Counted from the stretch's first letter, positions 25,356 to 33,895 are shown. The stretch is 39,182 bases of DNA from Candidatus Heimdallarchaeota archaeon LC_2 (GCA_001940725.1 MDVR01000051.1:1-39182), one strand, 5' to 3'. Notes: generated by a model not told the origin, from the letters alone. Program-made: numbers and translations.

Positions 25356-26825
25356 ATGTATTCATGGGAATTTGATAAAGCCTATGCTATAATTAATAGT
25401 TGGAATGAAACTAAGAAACTAGATGCACTATTGCTAAAGGCGACATTACTAAATCACCAAGGTGAGTTTGAACAAGCTCTAGAAACAATTAACTCTGAAA
25501 TTAATATGTCTTTGTCAGAAAACAATTCGGTATTAGAATTTAATGGGATAGCAATCAAATGTAATATTTTAATGAAATTAGGACGGATGCAAGAAGTAAC
25601 AGACCTTTTCAATAAGTGGGAAAGTAAAATTCAAAAATTTGATGCTCATTTGTTGCAGAATTCAAAATGGAGCCGATCTTATTTCTATCATTATCACGCA
25701 GTTTTCAAAATGTTAAATGGAGATAAGATAAATCCTCTAAAAATATTTCAGAAGGCTATAAATCTACGAACGGAAATTGATGATAAATATGGTTTAGCAT
25801 CAACTGTGCAAAACATTGGATTTTTTTATAATACAATTGGTAACTTTGATGAAGCCATGGTGTATCTTAATAAGGCTAGAGAATATTATAAAAACTTAAA
25901 ATACCCTTACGGAATAGCTATTGTTTTGGCGGATATCGGTGATATTTACCGACTACAAGGTAAACTAATAGATGCAAAAGATCACCTCTTAAAAGCCATT
26001 GATATATTTGGACAGATTAAAGGGAACCCTAATCCTCACGTTATTGCTTTTACTTATCGTAAGATGGGACGAATTCATATGCTTTTGAATGACTTTGATC
26101 ATGCGCGATGGAATTTTAATGCAGCTTTAGAAACTCTTGAAGAAGGAAGTCTTCCCATCACATTTGTTGAATTAAGTTTTGATAATATATTATTAGCGAT
26201 TGAAGAAGGTAATAGTGAAGAGGAAAATAAGTGGGTCGAGAAATTACGTGAAATACAAAAGAATAACTCAGATAACAAAATCATTGATCTACATTTAAAA
26301 TTTGTCGAAGCATTAATTTTACTAAAATCAACAGGGAGACTAAAAGGAGTTGCAGAAGCAGAAAAAATATTTGAAGAAATCATTAACGCAGATATTATTT
26401 CTCATGAAATAACAGTCCTTGCCATGATTCAATATCTTGGGGTTTTATTCATGGAGATGAGAGTGATTCAAAGTCAGGAAATTTTAGAAGAAATCATGTT
26501 CTATTCACGAAAAATATTTGAAATAGCAATAGATCAACAATCAGTTGCTTTAATGATAGAATTACATATTCTAAATGCAAAAATTGCATTACTTACTGTC
26601 AACACAAAAGAAATTTTTGAGCAATTAGATTTAGGCTTAAAACTAGCCACAAATTATGATATTGCTATATTACAAGATAAAGTAAATAATGAGAAGAAAT
26701 ATGCAACTGATCATATTAAACGATATAATTCAATGTCTGAAACAGAAAGGTCTATTATTTCGAGATTGGATGATGCGAACATTTTGAGTTATTTGAATGA
26801 AGTATCCAAAATTGTACGTTCTTAA
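25356..26825 (+). CDS. TPR-repeat protein
   Basis: 489 residues, soluble and almost wholly helical. TPR motifs are clearest at about 145-265: YGLASTVQNIGFFYNTIGNF with DEAMVYLNKAREYY, then YGIAIVLADIGDIYRLQGKL, then IAFTYRKMGRIHMLLNDF. Further degenerate repeats lie before (about 20-60) and after (about 290-450). TPR arrays hold protein complexes together and carry no catalysis of their own; no extra domain is fused here. The gene stands alone between the MFS transporter and a convergent surface-protein gene, so the partner is unknown. Start at ATG 25356. Confidence 0.85.
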   Translation: MYSWEFDKAYAIINSWNETKKLDALLLKATLLNHQGEFEQALETINSEINMSLSENNSVLEFNGIAIKCNILMKLGRMQEVTDLFNKWESKIQKFDAHLLQNSKWSRSYFYHYHAVFKMLNGDKINPLKIFQKAINLRTEIDDKYGLASTVQNIGFFYNTIGNFDEAMVYLNKAREYYKNLKYPYGIAIVLADIGDIYRLQGKLIDAKDHLLKAIDIFGQIKGNPNPHVIAFTYRKMGRIHMLLNDFDHARWNFNAALETLEEGSLPITFVELSFDNILLAIEEGNSEEENKWVEKLREIQKNNSDNKIIDLHLKFVEALILLKSTGRLKGVAEAEKIFEEIINADIISHEITVLAMIQYLGVLFMEMRVIQSQEILEEIMFYSRKIFEIAIDQQSVALMIELHILNAKIALLTVNTKEIFEQLDLGLKLATNYDIAILQDKVNNEKKYATDHIKRYNSMSETERSIISRLDDANILSYLNEVSKIVRS

Positions 26826-26867
26826 TTACTTTTTATGGTTTTAACCTTGGAAGATTATATTGAATCA

Positions 26868-27425
26868 CTATGATTTTTCATTTTCTTCGAATACTGAAGG
26901 ATACAAATCATCGCCATGATACTTTCGTTTATTGTAAATTTGGGATCCATAAATATAACCCAAAATGAAAATTACAAATACTGCTATCGTACCTCCAATA
27001 ATTGGTAATTTTGAATCTAAATTTAAATCAAAATTGGGATCATTTTGGGAAGTTGCCGGACGAATGATTGTGATCTCCTCAAATTCCCAATTAATTGTTG
27101 TACTAGCATTAAATTTGGGACTTGTAATTAATAATAATGAAATACGCAAAACGTCTGGGGACCCAGCAGATCCTGAATCTCCGGTGGGAATTGTGAAGAT
27201 AAAATTTGAATTATCAAGTGAGACAAAGGTTATCTTGACAGATCCATTTCCGATTGATTCCCAAAAGAATCTAATTGATTTGGCAATTTCGGATTTCCAA
27301 ATTGTAATTTCACCAGTACTATTATCTAGTATTACCGAATTTTGCAATTCTGCCCTACTATAGAATATATTATTTGAAAGAATAAAAATTAAAGAAATAA
27401 CCCTAAAAATCTGAATTAATTTCAT
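26868..27425 (-). CDS. Small membrane-anchored surface protein
   Basis: 185 residues. The N-terminus (KLIQIFRVISLIFILSNNIF) is a signal peptide. About 115 residues of beta-type sequence with N-x-[ST] sites follow (FNASTT, NSTGE), then a membrane helix (PIIGGTIAVFVIFILGYIYG, about 139-158) and a short charged cytoplasmic tail. This is type I topology with a small outside domain. A 132-codon frame on the opposite strand (26965-27363) is a shadow. ATTTAAATA (27446-27454) lies 25 bases upstream of the ATG and fits a TATA box for a leaderless mRNA. The start faces the PadR gene across 294 bases containing four candidate operator half-sites, so the PadR protein might control it too. Confidence 0.7.
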   Translation of the reverse strand: MKLIQIFRVISLIFILSNNIFYSRAELQNSVILDNSTGEITIWKSEIAKSIRFFWESIGNGSVKITFVSLDNSNFIFTIPTGDSGSAGSPDVLRISLLLITSPKFNASTTINWEFEEITIIRPATSQNDPNFDLNLDSKLPIIGGTIAVFVIFILGYIYGSQIYNKRKYHGDDLYPSVFEENEKS

Positions 27426-27445
27426 AATTTATGATAGGGATAGGA

Positions 27446-27454
27446 ATTTAAATA
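27446..27454 (-). promoter_or_regulatory. TATA box for the 26868-27425 gene
   Basis: ATTTAAATA is centred 25 bases upstream of the ATG complementary to 27423-27425, the spacing expected for an archaeal leaderless promoter. A near copy (TTTAAATAGTA, 27473-27483) lies 26 bases further out. Confidence 0.45.
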
Positions 27455-27490
27455 GTACCGATCAAGAAATATTTTAAATAGTATGAGTTA

Positions 27491-27519
27491 CATAATATTA
27501 TACATTTAATCATATTATG
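27491..27519. promoter_or_regulatory. Candidate PadR operator, distal inverted repeat
   Basis: CATAATAT (27491-27498) and ATATTATG (27512-27519) form a perfect 8-bp inverted repeat with a 13-base spacer. The same half-sites recur at the padR promoter. The position, about 40 bases upstream of the TATA box of the divergent surface-protein gene, allows joint control. Confidence 0.45.
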
Positions 27520-27671
27520 AAAATTATAACAAATTTTTGAAATTATTAAATTTGATCTGATCTTTGAAAACCATAAAACTCTTAATTTGGAGGTTTAAAA
27601 ATAAAAATAAGATTATTTTGTTCATTAATAGTATTTTCGAAAATAAATGAATTATTAATATGCGATTAAGT

Positions 27672-27692
27672 ATATTATGATCAACATAATAT
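27672..27692. promoter_or_regulatory. Candidate PadR operator at its own promoter
   Basis: ATATTATG (27672-27679) and CATAATAT (27685-27692) form a perfect 8-bp inverted repeat around five bases. It touches the TATA box at 27692-27701, where a bound dimer would block TFB/TBP, so autorepression is expected. Confidence 0.55.
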
Positions 27693-27701
27693 TATATATT
27701 A
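27692..27701 (+). promoter_or_regulatory. TATA box for padR-HAAS operon
   Basis: TTATATATTA is centred about 24 bases upstream of the TTG start at 27720, the spacing of an archaeal leaderless transcript. Confidence 0.5.
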
Positions 27702-27719
27702 ACGACTATAACGCATTAA

Positions 27720-28118
27720 TTGACTTCTAGTGAAGATTCTAAACTTCGAGATTATATTGACAACTGGAGTGGCAGAATTAGAGGTTCTTTACTTGAGATG
27801 GCTATTTTGTACCAAGCTGCATATTCTGAAAGAATCTACCCATATTCAATGAAAAAAGCATTCGATAACAAATGGGGCGGATTTAGTCCACCCCTACCCA
27901 CAATTTATTCCACGATTAATCGTATGAAAAGTGCTAAATTGATTGAAACAACAAGCGAGGTAATAAATTCTAGAGTACAGAAAAAGGTCGTAATATTAGA
28001 TAAGGGCTGGGAAGCCCTTGAACTTATGCAGAAAGAGCTACAAAATTTTCTGTCTGTCTTTGAATATCACGAAAAAGATCTCAAAATCCCAAGGAGGAAG
28101 AAAAATGAAAAGAATTGA
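27720..28118 (+). CDS. PadR-family transcriptional regulator
   Basis: 132 residues from a TTG start. The PadR winged-helix pattern is seen: RGSLLEMAILYQAAYSERIY (helix 1-2), then the signature WGGFSPPLPTIYSTINRMKS (recognition helix), KLIETTSEV (wing) and a C-terminal dimerisation helix (WEALELMQKELQNF). PadR proteins are dimeric repressors, often of membrane or efflux genes. The TTG matches a TATA box about 24 bases upstream. Its end overlaps the next gene by 14 bases. That gene encodes a HAAS-type membrane protein, the classic PadR partner. An 8-bp inverted repeat sits on its promoter. The ligand is unknown. Confidence 0.88.
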   Translation: MTSSEDSKLRDYIDNWSGRIRGSLLEMAILYQAAYSERIYPYSMKKAFDNKWGGFSPPLPTIYSTINRMKSAKLIETTSEVINSRVQKKVVILDKGWEALELMQKELQNFLSVFEYHEKDLKIPRRKKNEKN

Positions 28119-29268
28119 TGAAAAAGTTGCAATCTCTGGAGACGGGGCAGAATTAATTCAATCATATCTGAATGAGTTGAATATGAAATTACTTGCAGTA
28201 GGAATAACTGAATCATACTCAATTGTAATGGAAGCCGAAACATTATTCATTTCCGATATAAATGAATTAAACAAAACAACCAAAGTAACAGTATTTGAAG
28301 TTCAAAAAATAATCGAAAAGCATGGTACACCTGATGAAATTGTTACACGCTACTTGAAGGCTTCTGAAGCAGAACGAGAGGATGCGTTTTATGCAATGGA
28401 TCCGGGAACTAAAGAATTAATTAAACGAAACTCAAACCCAAATGTAGATTTTGTCAATCTTAAAAATATAATCTATAAATACTTGGGAATTGCATTTTTA
28501 TTAATTCCACCCATTTTATTATTTCCAGCTTTATTGCAATTAAATCAATACAGGGATGATTTCGTTATAATTAAATGGTTTTTGGAATTATTCTCCATAT
28601 CAAATAATAAGATTCAACCTTTCATAGTTTTTGGTTTCCTATTAATTATTGTCCATGAGATTTTAACAAGTTATACGGGTAAGTTGTTCTTATCTTTGAG
28701 GAATACAATTAGAATAAGGACATTAAATCGATCGATTATAGCAGCAGGAGCATTTAGTTCATATTTTGTAAAACAATTATTTGATAGAGATCCTTACTTT
28801 GACGCTGATTACTTAAATTATAACCAAACAACATTTAATCTATGGCTTTTTGCGTTTTTTATCACTGAAATAACGATCTTGTCTCGAGACCATTTAGGGT
28901 CATTCTATCCACTACAACCCAGATTCACCCCCTATGAGTACTTCATTAAGTTACCCTACATATTATTTTTCATATCAGTGATTTTATTTGTACCAGTACT
29001 TTCTGATCGCAATATAACTCTTGTTTATTTATGTTTATCTACAGTCATCCTGACAACTCTGATTAGTGGAAAGAAAAAATATAATATGAGTTTACGATTT
29101 TATTCCATTTTAATGCTTATTCCAATGATCACAACTATTGGATACAGAGAGAGTCGTCCTTTCATTTATCTAGAATTGATTTTAATTTTATTAATTAATT
29201 TCAGAAAATATATAAACGAAATTAGAAAGAATATAAAACAACTAATTAATTTAATTAATAGCAAATAA
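28105..29268 (+). CDS. HAAS-domain multipass membrane protein, PadR partner
   Basis: 387 residues. AGGAGG (28092-28097) is eight bases before the ATG at 28105, which fixes the start inside the end of padR; a longer frame from 28018 is a shadow. Residues about 12-90 show the HAAS/DUF1700 pattern: YLNELNMKLLAVGI, then helices with VMEAETLFISDINELN, and an IIEKHGTPDEIVTRYL ending (the LG-x-P-x-E-[IL]-A element). In bacteria HAAS proteins are encoded next to PadR regulators. The remaining ~290 residues hold about seven hydrophobic helices, starting at YLGIAFLLIPPILLFPALL. The membrane part is not recognised. The role may be envelope sensing or signalling under PadR control. Confidence 0.75.
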   Translation: MKRIDEKVAISGDGAELIQSYLNELNMKLLAVGITESYSIVMEAETLFISDINELNKTTKVTVFEVQKIIEKHGTPDEIVTRYLKASEAEREDAFYAMDPGTKELIKRNSNPNVDFVNLKNIIYKYLGIAFLLIPPILLFPALLQLNQYRDDFVIIKWFLELFSISNNKIQPFIVFGFLLIIVHEILTSYTGKLFLSLRNTIRIRTLNRSIIAAGAFSSYFVKQLFDRDPYFDADYLNYNQTTFNLWLFAFFITEITILSRDHLGSFYPLQPRFTPYEYFIKLPYILFFISVILFVPVLSDRNITLVYLCLSTVILTTLISGKKKYNMSLRFYSILMLIPMITTIGYRESRPFIYLELILILLINFRKYINEIRKNIKQLINLINSK

Positions 29269-29350
29269 AGAACTCAGCATATGATTAGCTTAACCCATTC
29301 AACAATTTCAAAACACATATTCTATATACTAAAAATTCTGAATTATTATT

Positions 29351-29701
29351 GTGAGTAATATTTACGTCACAAAACTAAATTCCTTATTTGAAAAATTATT
29401 CTCAGATAATGTATTATCTCGCAAACAATTTAATAAATTACAAATAAAAAATTTCTTTGGTGGAGGGGCTGCGTACATACAAAATCATATTTTCATGACT
29501 TTAACAAAAGTGGGTTTAGCCTTGAAACTATCAGATGACGATTTACAAAACATAATGAAAATTGGTGGTAAGGAATTACGATATTTTGCCAAGGTGCACA
29601 TAAAGAAACAATACTCTATAATTCCAAATAATATTATTTCCAGCTCCAAGGAATTTTCTAATTGGATAAGGAAGAGTCTTAATTTTGTTCTAACTGATTA
29701 A
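29351..29701 (+). CDS. TfoX N-terminal-domain-like protein
   Basis: 116 residues from a GTG start. The order of elements follows the TfoX_N domain: helical MSNIYVTKLNSLFEKLF, then IKNFFGGGAAYIQNHIFMTL (the K-x-M-F-G-G-x-G-x-Y-x-x-G-x-M-F motif), a strand with LALKLSDDD, and a C-terminal PNNIISSSKEFSNWIRKSL helix matching the VPxxLLxDxxxLxxWxxxA end. TfoX/Sxy controls competence in gamma-proteobacteria, but stand-alone TfoX_N proteins are widespread and of unknown function. There is no membrane segment. It lies downstream of the HAAS gene with an 82-base gap and may be a separate unit. Confidence 0.6.
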   Translation: MSNIYVTKLNSLFEKLFSDNVLSRKQFNKLQIKNFFGGGAAYIQNHIFMTLTKVGLALKLSDDDLQNIMKIGGKELRYFAKVHIKKQYSIIPNNIISSSKEFSNWIRKSLNFVLTD

Positions 29702-29721
29702 CAAATTTCATATTTAGAAAT

Positions 29722-30327
29722 CTAATTCAATAATCTTAATTTCTTTGTAAAGTTGATAATAACAGTTAATGAAAATATGATAGGTAATATTAGAACAGGA
29801 ATTTGTAAATTCTCTGATTCAGTGGTGTTATAATCATCCAAATTAGCAACAACCACAAAATCCAAATGTTCATCTGGGTGTCCCAATCCGCAAAATATAT
29901 AGCAAAATGACTTCATAGTAACAGGATCAGAGGGTAGAATACTTTCCGCTATCACTTCAAAACCTAATTTATTACCAGGAGTAACTCTTGATGCAGCTAA
30001 TGCTAAATCTAATTCAGGTATTGAAAATCCATGTTGAACATCTTGACTATAAACCTCAAAAATAATCCCAGTATTTATTAAAAATGGCCCAACCGAACTT
30101 TTTGGTCCGCTTGAAGCAATATGCTTACCTTCATCAATTGCTTCTTCAATGGATTCGTTTCCTTGTAAATTGTAAACATCAAATTGCCATTGATACATCA
30201 CAATTTGTATGTGATATTTTCCGTCATTTGAAATTACAGGAAAGCCCTCTTCCGAAGCGAGAGATGTATTTGAAGGGAATAGTATCATCAATACAAACAT
30301 ACAGAAAATCAAAGTTGACCTCATCAT
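29722..30327 (-). CDS. Membrane-anchored CuA/COX2-like cupredoxin lacking Met ligand
   Basis: 201 residues: signal peptide (1-24), a cupredoxin domain (about 35-162) and a C-terminal membrane helix (about 175-193). MYQWQFDVYN resembles the Trp-containing strand of cytochrome oxidase subunit II. The CuA ligands H99 (DVQHGFSIPE), C142, C146 and H150 (CYIFCGLGHPDEH) are in place. The usual C-x-E is Ile here, and the Met expected at 153 (H-x2-M) is Glu, with His next. It is therefore a COX2-type domain with an altered or single-copper site, placed outside the membrane. No other oxidase subunit is nearby. It may be an electron carrier, a copper sensor or a copper-delivery protein. It is divergent from tex across an inverted repeat. 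Confidence 0.75.
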   Translation of the reverse strand: MMRSTLIFCMFVLMILFPSNTSLASEEGFPVISNDGKYHIQIVMYQWQFDVYNLQGNESIEEAIDEGKHIASSGPKSSVGPFLINTGIIFEVYSQDVQHGFSIPELDLALAASRVTPGNKLGFEVIAESILPSDPVTMKSFCYIFCGLGHPDEHLDFVVVANLDDYNTTESENLQIPVLILPIIFSLTVIINFTKKLRLLN

Positions 30328-30389
30328 AATAATAATGTATTATTATAAATTATTTAATTCTTCCTGTAATTCATATTAAACCGAATTAC

Positions 30390-30418
30390 TTTATGATTGG
30401 ATTGAGATTAATCATAAA
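30390..30418. promoter_or_regulatory. 9-bp inverted repeat in the cupredoxin-tex divergent promoter
   Basis: TTTATGATT (30390-30398) and AATCATAAA (30410-30418) are perfect reverse complements with an 11-base spacer (one helical turn per half-site), lying 60-90 bases upstream of the cupredoxin start. The geometry fits a dimeric regulator. Which regulator binds is unknown. Confidence 0.4.
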
Positions 30419-30535
30419 TTTGATTTTCATTCTTATGTTAAATTCGTCAATTTCAATTGAATAAGACTAATATATGATTAGCATTCATCTGAACTCAATC
30501 GATCGTTTTTTGAATATTGAATCTACTGTTACCTT

Positions 30536-32659
30536 GTGGAAATAGCCAAGATCATTGCTTCAGAATTAAATCATAACTTAGATGGAATTAAGAGAGCTAT
30601 CTCACTATTTGATGATGGCAATACGCTTCATTTTATTGCTAGATATCGGAAAGATCAAACTCAAGGGTTGGAGGCAGAGCAATTATTGCTATTACAAACG
30701 AGGATTCAACATCTACGTAAACTTGGAGAGGCAAGAGACAAAGCAATAAAGAAATTACAAGAATTGGATAAAATATCTGATGTCCTTTTATTAGCTCTGG
30801 AAGAGGCACGAAGTGCTCATGAAGTAGATGAGATAATGAAACCCTATAGATCAAAACGAAAAACCAAAGCTTCCATTGCTCGTGAAAAGGGTTTTCAAGT
30901 TATTGCAGATATTATAATGGGTAAAACAAAAGGAGACTTGAAGCAAACTTTAAATCAAATTGATGGAAATAAGGAAGAAATTATCCAAGATACCCTTTAT
31001 ATCATAGCCGAAGAAGCCATCAATTTCCCTCAATGTCAGAGAATTGCCGAGGAGGAAATCTTGAAAACTCCAGTAATAATAGGATATAATCTTGAAAATG
31101 ATGAAAATGGCAAATACGAATCCTTGAAACATTTATCCGGTCAATTGACTAAATTACAACCACACCAGATTCAGGCAATATTTCGAGGTCAGGATGAAAA
31201 AACAATCACATTAACGATCAAGCCAAAACTTGCGATTATAAAAAGAAAAATTAATGATCAAAAATATTTCACCCCACCAAAGTTGCATAATGAACTATAT
31301 CAAAAAGCTCTAGAGGATGGAATAAACAGATTATTACTTGGAAGATCACGTCGCGCAACTATGTCATCTCTAAAAGAAAAAGCAGATAATAGAGCTATTG
31401 AGGTATTCAAGCAAAACCTGCAAAATTTACTAATACAAGCACCAATCGAAGCTTCAGTTATAATGGCGATTGATCCGGGCTTTCGGACAGGTTGTAAAGT
31501 TGCCGTAGTAGATAAAGATGCTGAATTGTTGGATGTAGCTACTATATATCCAACTCCTCCAAAGAAGGATTTTAGCGGATCTGCAAAAACTTTATCCAAA
31601 CTGATTTCTGATCACTCAGTTCAATTTATTGCATTGGGAAATGGTACAGGGTCACAAGAATCTCGAGAATTTTTAAAAGATCATATTCTCTCTAAATTTT
31701 CTGTAAATTTTGCCATAATTTCAGAAAGTGGTGCTAGTGTCTATAGTGCTTCAAAGAGTGCGCAAGAAGAATTCCCTAATCTTGAATCCGCTACGAGAGG
31801 AGCCATTTCCTTAGCGCGAAGAATTTTAGATCCATTGGGTGAACTTGTTAAAATCGATCCCAAATCTCTTGGAGTGGGACAATATCAACATGATGTTAAT
31901 CAGAAAACACTTGAAGAATCTCTGGCATTTGTTGTCGAAAAATGTATCAATCAAATTGGTGTAGATGTATCAACGAGCTCTAAAGAAGCGTTGCAATATA
32001 TATCCGGGCTTAACTCAAAAATCGCCGATCGGATAATCGAATATCGCAAGAGAATTGGGTTGAATAATTTAAATGATATCTTGAAAATTTCAGGTATAGG
32101 ACAGGTTACATATGATCAAGCTGTTGGTTTTCTAAGATTGAAACACTCAGAAGAGATGCTTGATAAGACTCTGATTCACAAGGACCATTATCATATTGCA
32201 ACTTCAATAATCACGTTACTAGGATATAATTCAGATGAATGGCTGAAATTGAAATATTCTGAGAAAAGAAAGTTGGTAGGTGGAGTTAAAAGTGAACAAT
32301 TTATTGCAAACGATGTCGGCTCTTCTATCATTTCTGATATTAAACACGAGCTAATGAATATTGGAATAGATCCAAGAGGGGTTCGTAAGTTCACTTCCTT
32401 TGATGAGGGTATAAATTCAATCGAAGATTTGAAAGAAAGAAAAATCATTGAAGGAGTCATTAGAAATGTAGTTGATTTTGGAGCATTCGTAGATTTGGGA
32501 ATTAAAGAGAATGGTTTAATTCATATCTCGAATATTGTTGACCGCTTTATCTCTGATATTCACACTGTGGTAAAAGTGGGAGATAAAGTTAAAGTTGAAG
32601 TTCTCAATGTTAATATCAGTAAAAAACGAATTGGGTTAAAATTAATAAAATTAATATGA
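30536..32659 (+). CDS. tex: Tex-family S1 RNA-binding protein (Spt6-like)
   Basis: 707 residues from a GTG start. The Tex order is complete: an N-terminal helical domain (IARYRKDQTQGLE is diagnostic, and EEARSAHEVDEIMKPYRSKR follows), a YqgF/RNase H-like domain starting at IMAIDPGFRTGCKVAVVD (D313) with NGTGSQESREFL, a helix-hairpin-helix pair (SGLNSKIADRIIEYRKRIG and ILKISGIGQVTYDQA), and a C-terminal S1 domain (about 635-703, GVIRNVVDFGAFVDLGIKE). Tex binds nucleic acids and affects transcription and translation; its eukaryotic relative is the elongation factor Spt6. It is common in bacteria and patchy in archaea, so an old transfer is possible. Intact. Confidence 0.93.
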   Translation: MEIAKIIASELNHNLDGIKRAISLFDDGNTLHFIARYRKDQTQGLEAEQLLLLQTRIQHLRKLGEARDKAIKKLQELDKISDVLLLALEEARSAHEVDEIMKPYRSKRKTKASIAREKGFQVIADIIMGKTKGDLKQTLNQIDGNKEEIIQDTLYIIAEEAINFPQCQRIAEEEILKTPVIIGYNLENDENGKYESLKHLSGQLTKLQPHQIQAIFRGQDEKTITLTIKPKLAIIKRKINDQKYFTPPKLHNELYQKALEDGINRLLLGRSRRATMSSLKEKADNRAIEVFKQNLQNLLIQAPIEASVIMAIDPGFRTGCKVAVVDKDAELLDVATIYPTPPKKDFSGSAKTLSKLISDHSVQFIALGNGTGSQESREFLKDHILSKFSVNFAIISESGASVYSASKSAQEEFPNLESATRGAISLARRILDPLGELVKIDPKSLGVGQYQHDVNQKTLEESLAFVVEKCINQIGVDVSTSSKEALQYISGLNSKIADRIIEYRKRIGLNNLNDILKISGIGQVTYDQAVGFLRLKHSEEMLDKTLIHKDHYHIATSIITLLGYNSDEWLKLKYSEKRKLVGGVKSEQFIANDVGSSIISDIKHELMNIGIDPRGVRKFTSFDEGINSIEDLKERKIIEGVIRNVVDFGAFVDLGIKENGLIHISNIVDRFISDIHTVVKVGDKVKVEVLNVNISKKRIGLKLIKLI

Positions 32660-32840
32660 AAATATCAAATATAAATTAGCCTCATCTTTCGAGGTTTTGA
32701 TCTAAACAATTTATAGATTAACCAGATCTTACTTATTTCTAATTAATTTTAGTTGAATAGTAGAATAACTAAAAAAATCCCACAAAGAAATAAATTTGTA
32801 CGATATTTTTTTTTAACTGATATCCTTTAAACAAATTATA

Positions 32841-33296
32841 CTGAATTTCGAAGAAAAATTAACTAAATTTATTGCCTCCAATCAAATAAAAGCAGAACAT
32901 CTCAAGTTTGAGCAATCGATACATACAGTTGAAGAGTGTGTTAAAGTTACTGGCTTTCCCATCGAATCGATAACCAAATCAGTAGTTATGATATTGGACA
33001 AACAATGTATAATTGGATTAGTACCAGCTAAGTTCCGAGTTAGTACGTCTCGAGTGGCAAAGGTATTGGAGATTGAAAGACCCAATGTGGCGAATAAAGA
33101 AACAACTTTTAAATTAACAGGGTATCCCATCGGAGGAATACCATTTATTGGTTTTCCTGCTCTCAGAATAGTCGATCCTAAAATTATGGAAATCGAATAT
33201 ATTTATACAGGTGGTGGTTCTGACCGAGCGTTACTTAAACTCTGGACATCCGAAATAAAGAAATTTGATCCTGTAATTAGTAGAATTCGTAAATAA
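32841..33296 (+). CDS. YbaK/ProX-type aminoacyl-tRNA deacylase, non-ATG start
   Basis: The first ATG in the frame (32988) would remove the first third of the domain. The frame is open back to 32817 and reads LNFEEKLTKFIASNQIKAEH from a CTG at 32841, which matches the usual YbaK opening (a short helix, then the E-H-x-x-x-E strand). From there the protein is 151 residues, the normal family length. Other signatures are VEECVKVTGFPIESITKSVV (the K-x-[IV]-V element), YPIGGIPFIGFP and YIYTGGGSDRALLKL. The family hydrolyses mischarged aminoacyl-tRNAs. The start is probably CTG 32841, or ATT/ATA just before it; a sequence error in the start codon is possible. Confidence 0.82.
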   Translation: MNFEEKLTKFIASNQIKAEHLKFEQSIHTVEECVKVTGFPIESITKSVVMILDKQCIIGLVPAKFRVSTSRVAKVLEIERPNVANKETTFKLTGYPIGGIPFIGFPALRIVDPKIMEIEYIYTGGGSDRALLKLWTSEIKKFDPVISRIRK

Positions 33297-33385
33297 TGTT
33301 TGTATTAGTTGTCTCATCCCTAATAATTTACAATAATCATTAAATTCCTATCAACCCACAAAATATTGGATATTGTGGTATCATT

Positions 33386-33895
33386 GTGTTTGATTTTTCT
33401 GTAACTGTTTCGTGTTTATTAAATATTAAAAAAGAAAGGATCTGGAATAAAATTTCCACTCCAGGAATTGTACATCATTATCACCCCTTTTGTAAGGAAA
33501 ATCCCGTTATAGTTTGGAATGGTGACGATTCAGTTGATGAAATTATTTATGATAATGACCTTATATATCGTAGAGAATTCACAGCGTGGTACGATGGCAT
33601 CGGATATGATCTACTAATCAAATACAAAGAGAATGTTTTCGCAGAGGTGTTTTGGCACATAAGTGAGATTGATAATCACGTGAATGAGTTAAGAATAACC
33701 TTGAAGCCCCGATTAAAGAATATTTTACCCAAGACACCTCGCTTTGTACGTTGGATCCCGTATTATTTTTTTATTCGATGGCAAATGAAAAAATATCTTG
33801 CTCACGTATTAAGGGGATTTGAAATCTATATAACAACCGGAATTAAAGTTAAACTCAATCAATTTGGTAGTCATCGCTTTTATTCTAAGAACTAG
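33386..33895 (+). CDS. SRPBCC/START-like ligand-binding protein
   Basis: 169 residues from a GTG start. The opening FDFSVTVSCLLNIKKERIWN followed by ISTPGIVHHYHPF is the typical beta-strand plus helix of SRPBCC (polyketide cyclase/START) folds, which hold hydrophobic ligands in a deep cavity. Later strands (DDSVDEIIYDNDLIYRREF, then VFAEVFWHIS and ELRITLKPR) and the long C-terminal helix around MKKYLAHVLRGFEIY fit the same fold. There is no membrane helix; the IPYYFFIRWQ segment is amphipathic. The ligand and partner are unknown. It converges on the arrestin-like gene with 25 bases between the stops. Confidence 0.65.
   Translation: MFDFSVTVSCLLNIKKERIWNKISTPGIVHHYHPFCKENPVIVWNGDDSVDEIIYDNDLIYRREFTAWYDGIGYDLLIKYKENVFAEVFWHISEIDNHVNELRITLKPRLKNILPKTPRFVRWIPYYFFIRWQMKKYLAHVLRGFEIYITTGIKVKLNQFGSHRFYSKN

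Noticed and set aside
26965..27363. 132-codon plus-strand frame opposite the small surface protein
   Set aside because: The minus-strand frame is longer and has a signal peptide, a membrane helix and a TATA box at the right distance.
28018..28104. 29-codon N-terminal extension of the HAAS gene
   Set aside because: Lies within padR; AGGAGG at 28092-28097 and the HAAS alignment point to ATG 28105.
32680..32698. CCTC/GAGG hairpin followed by TTTT after tex
   Set aside because: Only four base pairs and four T, too weak to call a terminator.
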